Source of the DNA: Lewinellaceae bacterium
GTDB lineage: Bacteria > Bacteroidota > Bacteroidia > Chitinophagales > Saprospiraceae
NCBI GenBank assembly: GCA_016711435.1
Contig: JADJSY010000005.1
Span: forward strand, 200,235-264,234
DNA: 64,000 nucleotides
Reading direction: 5' to 3'
A program made the translations under genes and the position numbers. Under the pieces are notes generated by a model. The model was not told where the DNA came from. It ran no database searches and saw only the letters and a list, made by a program, of their open reading frames with translations. Of the stretch, positions 16,971 to 25,960 are shown piece after piece; position 1 is the first letter of the stretch, and every line of letters starts with the position of its first letter.

Positions 16971-18206
16971 ATGGACGTTTTACTAACCAAATACAAAGAA
17001 AAAAAACCGGAAATTGTTTTTGAATGGAACGATACGGAAACCGATGCCAAGGGCTGGGTTGTTATCAATTCGCTGCGCAACGGCGCTGCCGGCGGCGGCA
17101 CCCGGATGCGCAAAGGACTGACCCGCGAAGAAGTGATTTCGCTTGCAAAAGTGATGGAAATCAAATTCAGCGTTTGCGGGCCTGCCATCGGCGGCGCGAA
17201 AAGCGGCATCGATTTTGACCCGAACCATCCCAAACGCCTGGAGGTGTTGCAACGCTGGTACCAGGCAGTACTTCCGCTCCTAAAAAACTACTACGGTACC
17301 GGTGGCGACCTGAATGTTGATGAAATAAAAGACGTGGTGCCGATTACGGAGCACCTGGGGCTGTGGCATCCGCAGGAAGGGATCGTTCGCGGCCACCTGA
17401 AACCCACGGAAGGCCAGCAAATTAACCTGATTGGACAGCTCCGCTACGGTTGCACGAAAATAGTGGAAGACCCGCAATATGTCCCCGAAGGCGGCCCGAG
17501 TAAATACGCCGTAGCGGACCTGATTACAGGTTACGGGGTAGCCGAATCCGTACTACATTTTTACGACTTGTTTCATCAAAGCACGGCTTCCGGCAAAACG
17601 GCTATTATCCAGGGTTGGGGCAATGTGGCCTCGGCAGCAGCGTGTTATCTGGCCAAAGAAGGGGTGCGGATTATTGGCATCATCGACCGCGACGGCGGCT
17701 TGCTCGCGCCGGAAGGATTTAGCCTGGCTGAAATAAAAAATTTGTTTATGAACAAAAATGGCAACAAACTTGCTAACGTAAATTTATTGCCCTTTGAAGA
17801 AGTGAATCAGCGCATCTGGGAGATGGGCGCACAAATTTTTATTCCGGGCGCGGCCTCAAAATTAGTGACCCGCAGCCAGGTTGACAGTCTTTTATCCGGC
17901 GGTGTGGAAGTTATTGCCTGTGGCGCCAACGTTCCGTTTGTCGATGATGAGGTGTTTTTCGGGCCGACGGCCAGTTATGCGGATGAACATACGGGGGTAA
18001 TCCCCGATTTTATTGCAAATTGTGGTATGGCGCGTGTTTTTGCCTACCTGATGCAACCGGATGCGCGTATGACAGATGCTGCGATTTTTGGCGATACTTC
18101 AGCCATTATTCGTCAATCTCTGGAAGATGTTATAAAAAATAACACTTCACCAAATAAAATTTCATCGCGCGCCTTATATTTGGCCCTAAAAAAACTAGGA
18201 ATTTAA
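16971..18206 (+). CDS. Glu/Leu/Phe/Val dehydrogenase
   Basis: 411 residues. The N-terminal dimerisation/catalytic domain has NGAAGGGTRMRKGLTREEV and GPAIGGAKSGIDFDP, with the Lys of GGAKSG the likely catalytic lysine and GTGGDLNVDE after it. A Rossmann NAD(P) domain follows (IIQGWGNVASAAACYLAKEG), then GAASKLVTRSQVD and the end FIANCGMARVFAYLM. These enzymes reversibly deaminate amino acids to 2-oxo acids. Specificity cannot be read safely: the length and motif variants fit the branched-chain/glutamate-like paralogue common in Bacteroidota rather than classic GdhA. It is a single gene with its own promoter. Confidence 0.88.
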   Translation: MDVLLTKYKEKKPEIVFEWNDTETDAKGWVVINSLRNGAAGGGTRMRKGLTREEVISLAKVMEIKFSVCGPAIGGAKSGIDFDPNHPKRLEVLQRWYQAVLPLLKNYYGTGGDLNVDEIKDVVPITEHLGLWHPQEGIVRGHLKPTEGQQINLIGQLRYGCTKIVEDPQYVPEGGPSKYAVADLITGYGVAESVLHFYDLFHQSTASGKTAIIQGWGNVASAAACYLAKEGVRIIGIIDRDGGLLAPEGFSLAEIKNLFMNKNGNKLANVNLLPFEEVNQRIWEMGAQIFIPGAASKLVTRSQVDSLLSGGVEVIACGANVPFVDDEVFFGPTASYADEHTGVIPDFIANCGMARVFAYLMQPDARMTDAAIFGDTSAIIRQSLEDVIKNNTSPNKISSRALYLALKKLGI

Positions 18207-18330
18207 AACCTTTTTGTGCTTTAATCTATTTTACTAGATAAAATATCCCGCCGTTTCTCCGTTAAATTGACCAGAACACACGATTAAACCTTAGCTGTTA
18301 ACATTCACTCATTCAAAAATCAACAACCCT

Positions 18331-19812
18331 ATGACGGTTAGAAAATTAACTTTTGTATTACTCCTCGTCGCTGCGCATATAGGGATTAATGCGCAGACTC
18401 CGGGAGAAGTAACGACCGGCGGCACTTATCGGTCATTCACACCTAAAGACCAGGTAGAATTTGGCATTCACTTAGGTGTTCCTTTTGTAGCCGGCGACCT
18501 CGATTCCAAATTAGGTTTTGGCGGTGGTCTTCACCTGCGCAAATCCATCGACCATGTTTTCTCCGTACGGGTGAACACGATGTTTGCGAAAACCAAAAAC
18601 GAAGGAGGCTCGGGCGCAAATGATACCCGTACTTCCGATGTTACCTGGATCGGCGGCGGCGCCCAAGTGGTGGCTGCCCTGAACAATATTCGTTTCGACA
18701 AACCGAATCGCAAAATACTGCTGCAAGGTTTTGCTGGGCTTGGTGTTTCGAATTTCAAGGTGAATTTTGAAAATATCAACAGCGTCACACCTTCCACCGG
18801 TGATTACTCCGAAACGGCTCCCTACATCGACTTCGGTGGTTCGCTCGGTTTCCGTGTAAGCCCCAAGTTCAATGTAGCCATTGAATACAGCGTAACTTCT
18901 GTTTTCGGCAACAATGCAGACCGTTTGGACGGCGAAGCCAATGTAGGTTACAACCAGACTTCTTACCGCGACAACCTGCACTACCCGAACGTTCGCCTGA
19001 ACTTCAACATCGGCGGAAAAACCAAAGAAGGTATCGCAAAAGTGGAACCGCTCTACTGGAGCAATCCGCTGGCCGGCGTAACGGAAGCTATTGTGGCCCT
19101 GGAAGCACGCCCGATCTATGACCCGACCGATACGGACGGTGATGGTATCATCGACGCGATTGACGACGAAGACAACAGCCCTGCAGGCGCCCGCGTTGAC
19201 TCGAAAGGTGTAACCCTCGACAGCGACGGCGATAAAGTGGCTGACTACAAAGACAAAGAACCTTTTTCTCCTCCAGGCTATTCTGTAAACATGGATGGTG
19301 TGGCACAAGGCACGCCTAAGTACACTACAGAAAAGCAGGTGAACGACATCGTTGATGCCAAATTGGCCAACTTCAAATTGCCGACACAACCCGGACTGAG
19401 CAACTGGTTCCTGCCGATGATTTACTTCGGTGATAACAACTTCACTGTTCGTTACAGCGAATACGAAAAAATCTACCAGGTGGCCAGTGTGCTGAAACAA
19501 AATCCTGATCTCAAAATTGCAGTGATCGGTCACACGGACAGCCGCGGATCAGAGAAATACAACAATGTATTGTCTTACAACCGCGCAAAATCGGCCATCG
19601 AATTTCTGGTATCGCAGCATGGTATTGCCCGCGAACGCCTGATTCTGAACTGGACTGGTGAAGGTTCTCCGCTGGTACCGGTAGCCGGTTCCAATGGCAG
19701 CAACCGCCGCGTTGAATTTACCGTAGCGAAAGATCAAGTGGAAATGCCACGCCCTGAAGGCGGCGAAGCCGGAAGAGGCACTTTTAAAGGTAATAAAGAT
19801 GCTGGTTATTAA
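18331..19812 (+). CDS. OmpA-family outer-membrane protein with acidic calcium-binding-type repeats
   Basis: 493 residues with a signal peptide (LTFVLLLVAAHIGINAQ). Residues ~25-240 form a predicted beta-barrel (VEFGIHLGVPFVAGDL, LGFRVSPKFNVAIEY). Next come thrombospondin type 3-like acidic loops (DPTDTDGDGIIDAIDDED, LDSDGDKVADYKDKEP). The C-terminal OmpA domain (about 360-480) has VIGHTDSRGSEKYNNVLS, LSYNRAKSAIEFL and GSNGSNRRVEF, the peptidoglycan-binding signature. It would tie the outer membrane to the cell wall. It stands alone, 124 bases after the dehydrogenase gene. Confidence 0.9.
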   Translation: MTVRKLTFVLLLVAAHIGINAQTPGEVTTGGTYRSFTPKDQVEFGIHLGVPFVAGDLDSKLGFGGGLHLRKSIDHVFSVRVNTMFAKTKNEGGSGANDTRTSDVTWIGGGAQVVAALNNIRFDKPNRKILLQGFAGLGVSNFKVNFENINSVTPSTGDYSETAPYIDFGGSLGFRVSPKFNVAIEYSVTSVFGNNADRLDGEANVGYNQTSYRDNLHYPNVRLNFNIGGKTKEGIAKVEPLYWSNPLAGVTEAIVALEARPIYDPTDTDGDGIIDAIDDEDNSPAGARVDSKGVTLDSDGDKVADYKDKEPFSPPGYSVNMDGVAQGTPKYTTEKQVNDIVDAKLANFKLPTQPGLSNWFLPMIYFGDNNFTVRYSEYEKIYQVASVLKQNPDLKIAVIGHTDSRGSEKYNNVLSYNRAKSAIEFLVSQHGIARERLILNWTGEGSPLVPVAGSNGSNRRVEFTVAKDQVEMPRPEGGEAGRGTFKGNKDAGY

Positions 19813-19890
19813 GTAGTTATTCGTTATTAGTTATTGGTTATTTGTGCTGATAATCAATCATTTACAAATAATTTAGCCAAAACTAATTTC
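19813..19890 (+). repeat. GTTATC half-element
   Basis: Starts immediately after the OmpA-family stop codon: AGTTATTCGTTATTAGTTAT, then GTGCTGATAATCAATCATTT and the tail GCCAAAACTAATTTCG. It is the best + strand copy of the long form of this repeat. Confidence 0.7.
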
Positions 19891-19925
19891 GATTGATTAC
19901 CTAATTGATAGTTCTAAAATATAAC

Positions 19926-19967
19926 CGATGGGCAATTCTCCGGTGGAGGGTTGCCCATTTTTTTTTC
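19926..19967 (+). terminator. rho-independent terminator after the OmpA-family gene
   Basis: Stem GATGGGCAA / TTGCCCAT with an inner CTCC/GGAG extension, then an unbroken run of nine T residues. Confidence 0.85.
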
Positions 19968-19992
19968 ATACAGGTAAAGCTCGGAATAGTGG

Positions 19993-20140
19993 AGGGTGTC
20001 TCAAAAGGTTGATGAGGGTTTATAAGGTTGATGAGGTTGATAAACATCCACTCGAGAATGAGGCGATTTTACTTTTTTCGAGCGGGTGTATATCAACCTC
20101 ATCAACCTTATAAACCCTCATCAACCTTTTGAGACACCCT
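19993..20140. repeat. AGGTTGATG-type perfect inverted repeat
   Basis: Two 50-bp arms (19993-20042 and 20091-20140) are exact inverted copies built from 9-10 bp words AGGTTGATG and AGGGTTTATA. A further CTCGA/TCGAG stem lies inside. It is one of the strongest hairpins in the window, following the terminator. Confidence 0.9.
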
Positions 20141-20181
20141 ATACTAAAAGCCAATAACTAATACCGGATAACTACTTAAGC

Positions 20182-21210
20182 ATGGCAGCCTCTCCCTCGG
20201 ATGTAAGGGTAGCAAAAAAGCCCGTTTGGAGCCGGAAGCAGATGAATGTCGCTTTCAAAGTGGCAGTTGTTGTTGTGCTGCTCGCTGTTTTGTATTTCGA
20301 GTTGCAATCCAGGGATAACCTCGCTGATATCTATGCCGTATTTCTGCGACAACTGCGTGCCGCCAACTGGCTATACCTCGCCGTAGTTTGCGCCCTGATG
20401 CCACTCAACTGGCTGATCGAGACCTTGAAGTGGTATCCTTTTCTCCGGCGCCATGACCCCATTTCTTTAAAAAAGGCTTTTTTTGCCGTACTGGCAGGCA
20501 TTAGTTTTGCCTTGTTTACACCAAACAGGGTAGGCGAATATGCAGGGCGACTCTTGTTCGTACGCCCCGAAAACCATTGGAAATCTTTGATCGTCAATGC
20601 AGTGGGCGGTATTGCACAATATATCGTCCTGCTTACAGGCGGCGCTTTGGGCGGACTCTGGTTTGCGGGCCATTATTTACAATGGAATCAGTCAGACCTG
20701 CTGCGTGTGGCCGTTTTTGTTTTCCCCGGATTGTACCTGTTATATTATATCTTCTTTAACATTCGCGCTGTAATGCCGATAGCGAGACGTATTCCGCTGC
20801 TTCGCCGCTTGAAACCGTATGTGCGGGATGTGGCGATGCTGGAACAATTTCAGCGGCCCGACCTGCTGCTTATTCTTTTTTGGTCGGCAGCCCGCTATGT
20901 GATTTATTCCACTCAATACGTTCTGTTATTACACTTTTTTTCCATAAAAACGGGATTTTGGGGCGCTTATGCCGGCGTTGCCACTATTTACCTGCTTCAG
21001 ACCGTGGTGCCGCTGCCTGCCATAGCCGGACTTTTAGTGCGCGGTAATCTGGCTGTTTTCGTCTGGGCTTATTTTGGAGGAAATGAGATTAGCAGCCTGG
21101 CTGCTACTTTCGTTTTATGGATAATAAACCTGATTTTGCCAGCGTTAGTTGGTACTTTTTCTTTGTTTCACGTCAGCATCACCAAAACACTTGGATATGA
21201 AGACGACTAA
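20182..21210 (+). CDS. flippase-like (lysylphosphatidylglycerol synthase TM / UPF0104) membrane protein
   Basis: 342 residues with about eight membrane segments and the family pattern ANWLYLAVVCALMPLNWLIE, LIETLKWYPFLRR and FALFTPNRVGEYAGR. The last is the conserved T-P-x-R-x-G-E signature of the UPF0104/MprF transmembrane domain. Members act as lipid flippases or in lipid-linked sugar transfer; no synthase domain is present. The DUF3108 gene starts inside its last codons (14-base overlap), so the two are translationally coupled and probably work together at the envelope. Confidence 0.82.
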   Translation: MAASPSDVRVAKKPVWSRKQMNVAFKVAVVVVLLAVLYFELQSRDNLADIYAVFLRQLRAANWLYLAVVCALMPLNWLIETLKWYPFLRRHDPISLKKAFFAVLAGISFALFTPNRVGEYAGRLLFVRPENHWKSLIVNAVGGIAQYIVLLTGGALGGLWFAGHYLQWNQSDLLRVAVFVFPGLYLLYYIFFNIRAVMPIARRIPLLRRLKPYVRDVAMLEQFQRPDLLLILFWSAARYVIYSTQYVLLLHFFSIKTGFWGAYAGVATIYLLQTVVPLPAIAGLLVRGNLAVFVWAYFGGNEISSLAATFVLWIINLILPALVGTFSLFHVSITKTLGYEDD

Positions 21211-22042
21211 GATGATTCTGCTTTTTGCCGGCCTGCTTTCCATGGCCTTTACTACTGCCCACCACCAGCCCGTTGTCGAGGAGCAGGTTGCTACCAATCG
21301 GGAGCCTTGCAGCAACACCAACAATACATTTCAGCACGGCGAAAAACTCACCTACAAAATTTATTACAACTGGAATTTTGTCTGGTTGGCCGCAGGCGAG
21401 GTGACCTTCAAGGTCTTCGACGAAGGCGCGCAATACCACTACCAGGCAAAAGGGGAGACCTACAATTCCTACGAGTGGTTTTTCTCTGTTAAAGACGAAT
21501 ACGACTCTTGGGTGGATCGCAACTCCCTGATGCCCAATTACTCGGAGCGCAGCGTCAATGAGGGCAATTACCATATTTTTGAAAAAATTTCCTTCAACCA
21601 GGCCAACCGGAAAATGACCGTCTGGCGGGCCGACAAACGCGGCGCAGCCGAAACCAAAACGGAACACAGTGTACAGGACTGTGTGCACGACGTGCTTTCC
21701 AGCTTGTATAATTTGCGGAATATCGACTTTGCGAGCCAGCAGTCCGGCTATACGGTGCCGTTCCGGATATTTATGGATAAGGAAGAATTTCCCCTGAAAA
21801 TGAAATACCTCGGTAAGGAACGCAAAAAAGTGCACGGTATGGGCCGCTACAACACCCTGAAGTTCCAACCTTCGGTCATCGCAGGCACGGTTTTTAAAGA
21901 AGACGCCAAAATGACCGTTTGGGTTTCCGACGACCAGAACCGCATCCCGATTTTGATCGAGTCGCCTGTTTCAGTAGGCTCCGTGAAAATGGTGTTGAAG
22001 GAGTATTGGGGATTGAAGTATGACTTTACAGCGAAGAACTGA
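21197..22042 (+). CDS. DUF3108 domain secreted protein
   Basis: The ATG at 21197 gives a signal peptide (MKTTKMILLFAGLLSMAFTTA) and overlaps the flippase-like gene. The mature protein follows the DUF3108 pattern: FQHGEKLTYKIYYNWNFVWL, GEVTFKVFD, HYQAKGETYNSYEWFFSVKD, DVLSSLYNLRN and IPILIESPVSVGSVKM. DUF3108 proteins are periplasmic beta-rich proteins of unknown function, related in fold to LolA/LolB-like lipid carriers. Translational coupling to a lipid-flippase-like gene supports a role in envelope lipid handling, but this is inference. Confidence 0.85.
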   Translation: MKTTKMILLFAGLLSMAFTTAHHQPVVEEQVATNREPCSNTNNTFQHGEKLTYKIYYNWNFVWLAAGEVTFKVFDEGAQYHYQAKGETYNSYEWFFSVKDEYDSWVDRNSLMPNYSERSVNEGNYHIFEKISFNQANRKMTVWRADKRGAAETKTEHSVQDCVHDVLSSLYNLRNIDFASQQSGYTVPFRIFMDKEEFPLKMKYLGKERKKVHGMGRYNTLKFQPSVIAGTVFKEDAKMTVWVSDDQNRIPILIESPVSVGSVKMVLKEYWGLKYDFTAKN

Positions 22043-22080
22043 TCTCTCTCACTTCTCACTTCTCACCTCTCACTTCTATT
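22043..22080. repeat. single GTGAGAG-type arm
   Basis: CTCACTTCTCACTTCTCACC heptads fill the 40 bases between the convergent DUF3108 and acyl-CoA dehydrogenase genes. No opposing arm lies nearby, so it is a solo arm rather than a hairpin. Confidence 0.55.
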
Positions 22081-22082
22081 TC

Positions 22083-23243
22083 TCAGGGCATCGCCACATA
22101 CAATTCACCGTTCAGCACATTTCTGGAAATAACAATACGCTGTATTTCCGAAGTGCCTTCATAAATCTGGGTGATTTTGGCGTCGCGCATCAGGCGTTCG
22201 ACGTGGTATTCCTTGACGAAACCGTAGCCGCCGTGAATCTGAACGGCTTCCACCGTATGTCGCATAGCCACATCTGAAGCAAACAGTTTGGCCATGGCAG
22301 CCGCCTGGTCAAAATCCTGGTTTTGATCTTTCAGCAGCGCCGCGCGGTGCACCATCAGGCGGGCTGCCTCGATCTCAGTGGCCATATCGGCAATTTTGAA
22401 CGCGATAGCCTGGTGGCCGCTGATGGGTTTTCCGAAGGCTGTGCGCTCTTTGGCGTAGGCCACAGACAACTCGTAAGCGCCGGCAGCAATGCCCAAGGCC
22501 TGGGAGGCTATACCGATTCTGCCACCCGAAAGCGTCTTCATGGCAAATTTGAACCCAAAGCCGTCTTCCCCGATGCGGTTTTCCTTGGGCACTTTTACGT
22601 CACTGTACATGATGGAGGTGGTGTCCGACGAACGGATACCTAATTTATCTTCTTTTGCGCCAATGCTCACACCTTTCCAGTCTGATTCCACGATCAGGCA
22701 ATTAATACCCCGGTGCCCTTTTTCCGCATGTGTTTGGGCCATCACGAGGTGCACTTTGGAGGTAGCGCCGTTGGTGATCCAGTTTTTGGTGCCGTTCAAC
22801 AGGTAGTGGTCGCCCATATCGACGGCCGTGGTGCGCTGGCTGGTGGCATCCGAGCCTGCTTCCGGTTCGGAAAGGCAGAAGGAGCCGATCCATTCGCCGG
22901 TTACTAATTTGGGCAGGTAGCGTTGTTTCTGTTCTTCCGTACCGAACTTTTCAATTCCCCAGCAAACAAGGGAATTATTGACGGACATGATGACCGAGCA
23001 GGAATTATCCACCTTGCTGATCTCTTCCATTGCCAGCACGTAGGACAGCGTATCCATGCCGCCGCCGCCGTATTCGGGCGGAATCATCATGCCGAGAAAA
23101 CCGAGTTCGCCCATTTTACGGACTTGTTCGGTCGGGTATAAACCTTTGCTGTCGCGTTCGATAACGCCGGGTTTGAGTTCATTTTGGGCAAAATCACGCG
23201 CCGCTTGCTGGACGGCGAGGTGCTCTTCGGTCAGGTGAAACAT
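22083..23243 (-). CDS. acyl-CoA dehydrogenase (short/branched-chain type)
   Basis: 386 residues, full length. It shows all family signatures: LTEEHLAVQQAARDFAQ, MMIPPEYGGGGMD, CLSEPEAGSDA (flavin/substrate contact), TKNWITNGATS, TLSGGRIGIASQALGIA, QIHGGYGFVKEYHVERLMRD, and YEGTSEIQR carrying the catalytic Glu. The enzyme introduces the alpha-beta double bond into acyl-CoA, passing electrons to ETF. The motif set resembles butyryl-CoA dehydrogenase-type enzymes, but chain length cannot be fixed. It is a single gene behind its own TACTTTTGC box. Confidence 0.93.
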   Translation of the reverse strand: MFHLTEEHLAVQQAARDFAQNELKPGVIERDSKGLYPTEQVRKMGELGFLGMMIPPEYGGGGMDTLSYVLAMEEISKVDNSCSVIMSVNNSLVCWGIEKFGTEEQKQRYLPKLVTGEWIGSFCLSEPEAGSDATSQRTTAVDMGDHYLLNGTKNWITNGATSKVHLVMAQTHAEKGHRGINCLIVESDWKGVSIGAKEDKLGIRSSDTTSIMYSDVKVPKENRIGEDGFGFKFAMKTLSGGRIGIASQALGIAAGAYELSVAYAKERTAFGKPISGHQAIAFKIADMATEIEAARLMVHRAALLKDQNQDFDQAAAMAKLFASDVAMRHTVEAVQIHGGYGFVKEYHVERLMRDAKITQIYEGTSEIQRIVISRNVLNGELYVAMP

Positions 23244-23289
23244 GGATCAAAATTTGGTTGTAGAACTATATCGTGGTGGATTTCAGGCC

Positions 23290-23298
23290 GCAAAAGTA
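23290..23298 (-). promoter_or_regulatory. -7 box for acyl-CoA dehydrogenase
   Basis: TACTTTTGC on the minus strand, an exact TAnnTTTGC match 46 bases before the ATG at 23243. Confidence 0.6.
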
Positions 23299-23413
23299 CG
23301 CTGAATGTACCGGCTGCTTTAGCTGCCGGATACGAAAACAATGATAATTTTTTTCTTTTCAGAAAATGGCAGTTGGTCAACTTTGCCCGCTTAAGACTCG
23401 TGCACGGTGAAAA

Positions 23414-24754
23414 TTAACCCAGTTGGATCAACTCCTCCACCGTCATCGCCTTCTGTACGCCCGTTTTCTGGTCTTTCACCATCAGGGTTCCATTTTGCTT
23501 TTCAGATTCTCCTACGATTGCCATGTAGGGCACATTGCGTTTGGCGGCAAATTCAAATTGCTTTTTCAACTTGCCCGGCTCGGGGTATAATTCGGCGGCC
23601 ACGCCCGCGCTGCGCAAACGGGTGATACATTGAAATGCGTATTCAAACGAGGCCTCATCCATAGAAGCGAACAGCACTTTCACACTTTCTGTCAGGGTTT
23701 CGGGGAAAAGGTTCATGCCTTCCATCACGTCGTAAATGCGGTCGGCGCCGAAAGAGATACCCACGCCCGAGAGTCCGGGCACCCCGAAAACGCCGGTCAG
23801 ATCGGCATAACGGCCACCGCCGCCGATGCTGCCCATCTTAAAATCTTTGGCGGCCACTTCAAAAATGCAGCCGGTGTAGTAACTCAGCCCGCGGGCCAGG
23901 GTAATGTCGAAACGCAGTTCATTTTTCAAGGAATATCCCGAAAGCAGGCCGAACACCCGTTCGAGTTCATCCAAGCCTTTCAGGCCGGTTTCGCTGTTGA
24001 CGAAAACAGGTCTGAGCGATGCCAGGTCGGGCGCCTGCAGGATTTTTTCAATGGTCGCAATAGCAGATTCGGAGATGTCCCGCCCCAGCAGTTCTTCGCG
24101 TACGCCGCCGATGCCGACTTTGTCCAGTTTATCAATCGCCACCGTCATATCCACAAATTTGTCGGGAATGCCGGCTGCTTCCGCGATGCCGAACAGGATT
24201 TTCCGGTTGTTGATTTTGATGACAACCGGTATACCCAATTGAGCGAAGGCTTCATCGTATATCTGGGTGAGTTCCGCTTCGTACAACAAACTTTCCGAAC
24301 CGATCACATCCGCATCACACTGGAAAAATTCCCGGTAGCGCCCCCGTTGCGGCCGGTCGGCACGCCAGACGGGTTGAATCTGGTAGCGTTTGAAGGGAAA
24401 AGTTAAAGTACCGCGGTTCATCACCACATAACGGGCGAAAGGCACGGTCAGGTCGTAACGCAAGCCGCGCTTGGAGATGGATTTCAGCAACCGGCCCGAA
24501 TCGCGCAATGCCAGGGTTTGCTCTTCCACATCTTTCAGGTAATCGCCGTTGTTGAGAATTTTAAACAGCAGTTTATCACCCTCGTCGCCGTATTTTCCGG
24601 TCAGGGTGCTCAGGTTTTCCATCGCCGGCGTTTCCAGCGGCTGAAAACCGAATTTGACAAATACGGCGCGGATGGTATCAAAAATGAAGGTCCTGCGGCG
24701 CACCTGTTCGGGGCCGAAATCGCGGGTTCCTTCGGGTATGGATGGCTTCTGCAT
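23414..24754 (-). CDS. hisS: histidyl-tRNA synthetase
   Basis: 446 residues, a class II synthetase. The histidyl-specific opening IPEGTRDFGPEQ is present, then motif 2 (QPVWRADRPQRGRYREFFQCD), the histidine-binding LARGLSYYTGCIFEV, motif 3 (GGGGRYADLTGVFG, GVGISFGADRIYDVME) and a C-terminal anticodon-binding domain (LRSAGVAAELYPEPGKLKKQ). It charges tRNA-His in the cytosol. It sits between the acyl-CoA dehydrogenase and LOG genes on the same strand, separated from LOG by a hairpin element. Confidence 0.97.
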   Translation of the reverse strand: MQKPSIPEGTRDFGPEQVRRRTFIFDTIRAVFVKFGFQPLETPAMENLSTLTGKYGDEGDKLLFKILNNGDYLKDVEEQTLALRDSGRLLKSISKRGLRYDLTVPFARYVVMNRGTLTFPFKRYQIQPVWRADRPQRGRYREFFQCDADVIGSESLLYEAELTQIYDEAFAQLGIPVVIKINNRKILFGIAEAAGIPDKFVDMTVAIDKLDKVGIGGVREELLGRDISESAIATIEKILQAPDLASLRPVFVNSETGLKGLDELERVFGLLSGYSLKNELRFDITLARGLSYYTGCIFEVAAKDFKMGSIGGGGRYADLTGVFGVPGLSGVGISFGADRIYDVMEGMNLFPETLTESVKVLFASMDEASFEYAFQCITRLRSAGVAAELYPEPGKLKKQFEFAAKRNVPYMAIVGESEKQNGTLMVKDQKTGVQKAMTVEELIQLG

Positions 24755-24757
24755 GAT

Positions 24758-24895
24758 TGGTGTATGGTGTTTCGTGTTTGGTGTTTAGTGTTTGGGGCGC
24801 TTCGCCTTTGGCGATAGTTGGTTATTTGACAAAGTCAAATATTTCATCAAAGGCCAAGCCCAACCTAAAACACTAAACCTAAACACCAAACACGC
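24758..24895. repeat. GTGTTTR-type hairpin element
   Basis: Heptad arms GTGTTTGGTGTTTAGTGTTT and the mirrored AAACACTAAACCTAAACACC. The inner loop holds GCGCTTCGCCTTTGGC, a module also seen at 38.4, 52.2 and 55.2 kb. It fills the LOG-hisS gap. Confidence 0.8.
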
Positions 24896-24898
24896 TAT

Positions 24899-25651
24899 TT
24901 AAAGTCCAAAGTTCTGAGAAAGTTCCTCGGGCCGTTCTTTATAAAACTGATTGATGATTTGCGGCACCTCGTCCGCATCGTCGGTGATATGGAAAAGATT
25001 GAGGTCTTCCGCGTTGATATTGTGGTGGCGTTCCAGCATCACCTCTACGATCCAGTTTCTCAGGCCTTCCCAGAATTCCCTGCCGATCAGGATAATGGGT
25101 ACCGGCGTAATTTTTTTGGTTTGTACCAGGGTCATTACTTCGAATAATTCGTCGAGGGTGCCGAAGCCGCCCGGCATGACGACGAAGCCCTGCGCATATT
25201 TTACAAACATCACTTTGCGTACAAAAAAGTAGCGGTGCTGGAGGTTTTTATCCGGCGCAATAAACGGGTTGTGGTGTTGTTCAAAAGGCAGTTCGATGTT
25301 CAGGCCGACCGAAGAGCCGCCTTTCATCCAGGCGCCTTTGTTGCCGGCTTCCATGATGCCGGGGCCGCCACCCGTGATGATGCCGTAACCTTCTTCCGTG
25401 AGTTTACTGGCGATTTTTACCGCCATATCGTAGTAATGGGTACCCGGTTTGGTACGGGCAGAGCCGAAAATAGAAATGCATGGGCCGATTTGGTTCAGCG
25501 TTTCAAAGCCGTCCACAAACTCTGCCATCACTTTAAACATGGTCCAGGAATTGTCGCCGGGTTTCTTGGTCCATTCTTTTTTCTTACGGGCGGTACCGTT
25601 GCTTCCTGCTGTTTCAGGGGCAGCGGGTTCGATTATTTTATGTTCTTCCAT
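24899..25651 (-). CDS. LOG family protein (TIGR00730, nucleotide 5'-monophosphate phosphoribohydrolase type)
   Basis: 250 residues with a lysine-rich N-terminal extension (about 60 residues, ARKKKEWTKKPGDN) before a Rossmann-type LOG domain. The signatures are CISIFGSARTKPG, ITGGGPGIMEAGNKGAW and VVMPGGFGTLDELFEVMTL (the PGGxGTxxE active-site motif). LOG proteins release the base from purine or cytokinin riboside 5'-monophosphates; older labels of lysine decarboxylase are wrong. This is the longer, type II-like form. The biological substrate here is unknown. Confidence 0.88.
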   Translation of the reverse strand: MEEHKIIEPAAPETAGSNGTARKKKEWTKKPGDNSWTMFKVMAEFVDGFETLNQIGPCISIFGSARTKPGTHYYDMAVKIASKLTEEGYGIITGGGPGIMEAGNKGAWMKGGSSVGLNIELPFEQHHNPFIAPDKNLQHRYFFVRKVMFVKYAQGFVVMPGGFGTLDELFEVMTLVQTKKITPVPIILIGREFWEGLRNWIVEVMLERHHNINAEDLNLFHITDDADEVPQIINQFYKERPEELSQNFGL

Positions 25652-25758
25652 TGTATAAAAATTTCAGGTTAGGAACTGACATTCAAGTTATTTATCATCG
25701 TTTATAAAAACAAGCGCCGTTCTTATGCGCGATGGTGGTGTATGATTTGCAACAGGAC

Positions 25759-25794
25759 AAAAAAGCCCGCCGCAGGGTTGCGACAGGCTTTTTT
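25759..25794 (-). terminator. rho-independent terminator (minus strand)
   Basis: On the minus strand the stem AAAAAAGCCTGTCGCA / TGCGGCGGGCTTTTTT ends in a T-run. It lies downstream of the GH57-family gene and upstream of the LOG gene, so it ends the ftcD-GH57 transcript. Confidence 0.8.
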
Positions 25795-25853
25795 GCATCC
25801 GGACTGCAAAGTTTTGCATAAAAATTCCGAAAAATCAATATTTCGTTTAAAAA

Positions 25854-25960
25854 AGTTATTGGTTATCGGTTATTCGTTATCAGGGTGAAAAAGTTTGGCC
25901 ACTCATTTTCAATGCCAAGCGTGTCCACCCTGATAACTAATAACGGATAACTGATAACCT
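25854..25960. repeat. GTTATC-type hairpin element overlapping the 3' end of the GH57-family gene
   Basis: Heptad arms 25855-25887 and 25926-25959 with an inner ATCAGGGTG/CACCCTGAT stem. The GH57-family reading frame enters the right arm and stops in the loop at 25909. The loop carries AATGCCAAGCGTG, like the array at 6.7 kb. Confidence 0.85.

Noticed and set aside
18511..19533. 340-residue minus-strand ORF opposite the OmpA-family gene
   Set aside because: The + strand frame has a signal peptide, acidic repeats and an OmpA domain; the antisense frame is low-complexity Val/Arg/Phe-rich.
19928..20113. Small + strand ORF between the OmpA and flippase-like genes
   Set aside because: It spans a terminator and one arm of a perfect palindrome; the peptide reflects the repeat words.
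23630..24406. 258-residue + strand ORF opposite hisS
   Set aside because: The minus strand carries all class II synthetase motifs, so the + frame is a shadow.
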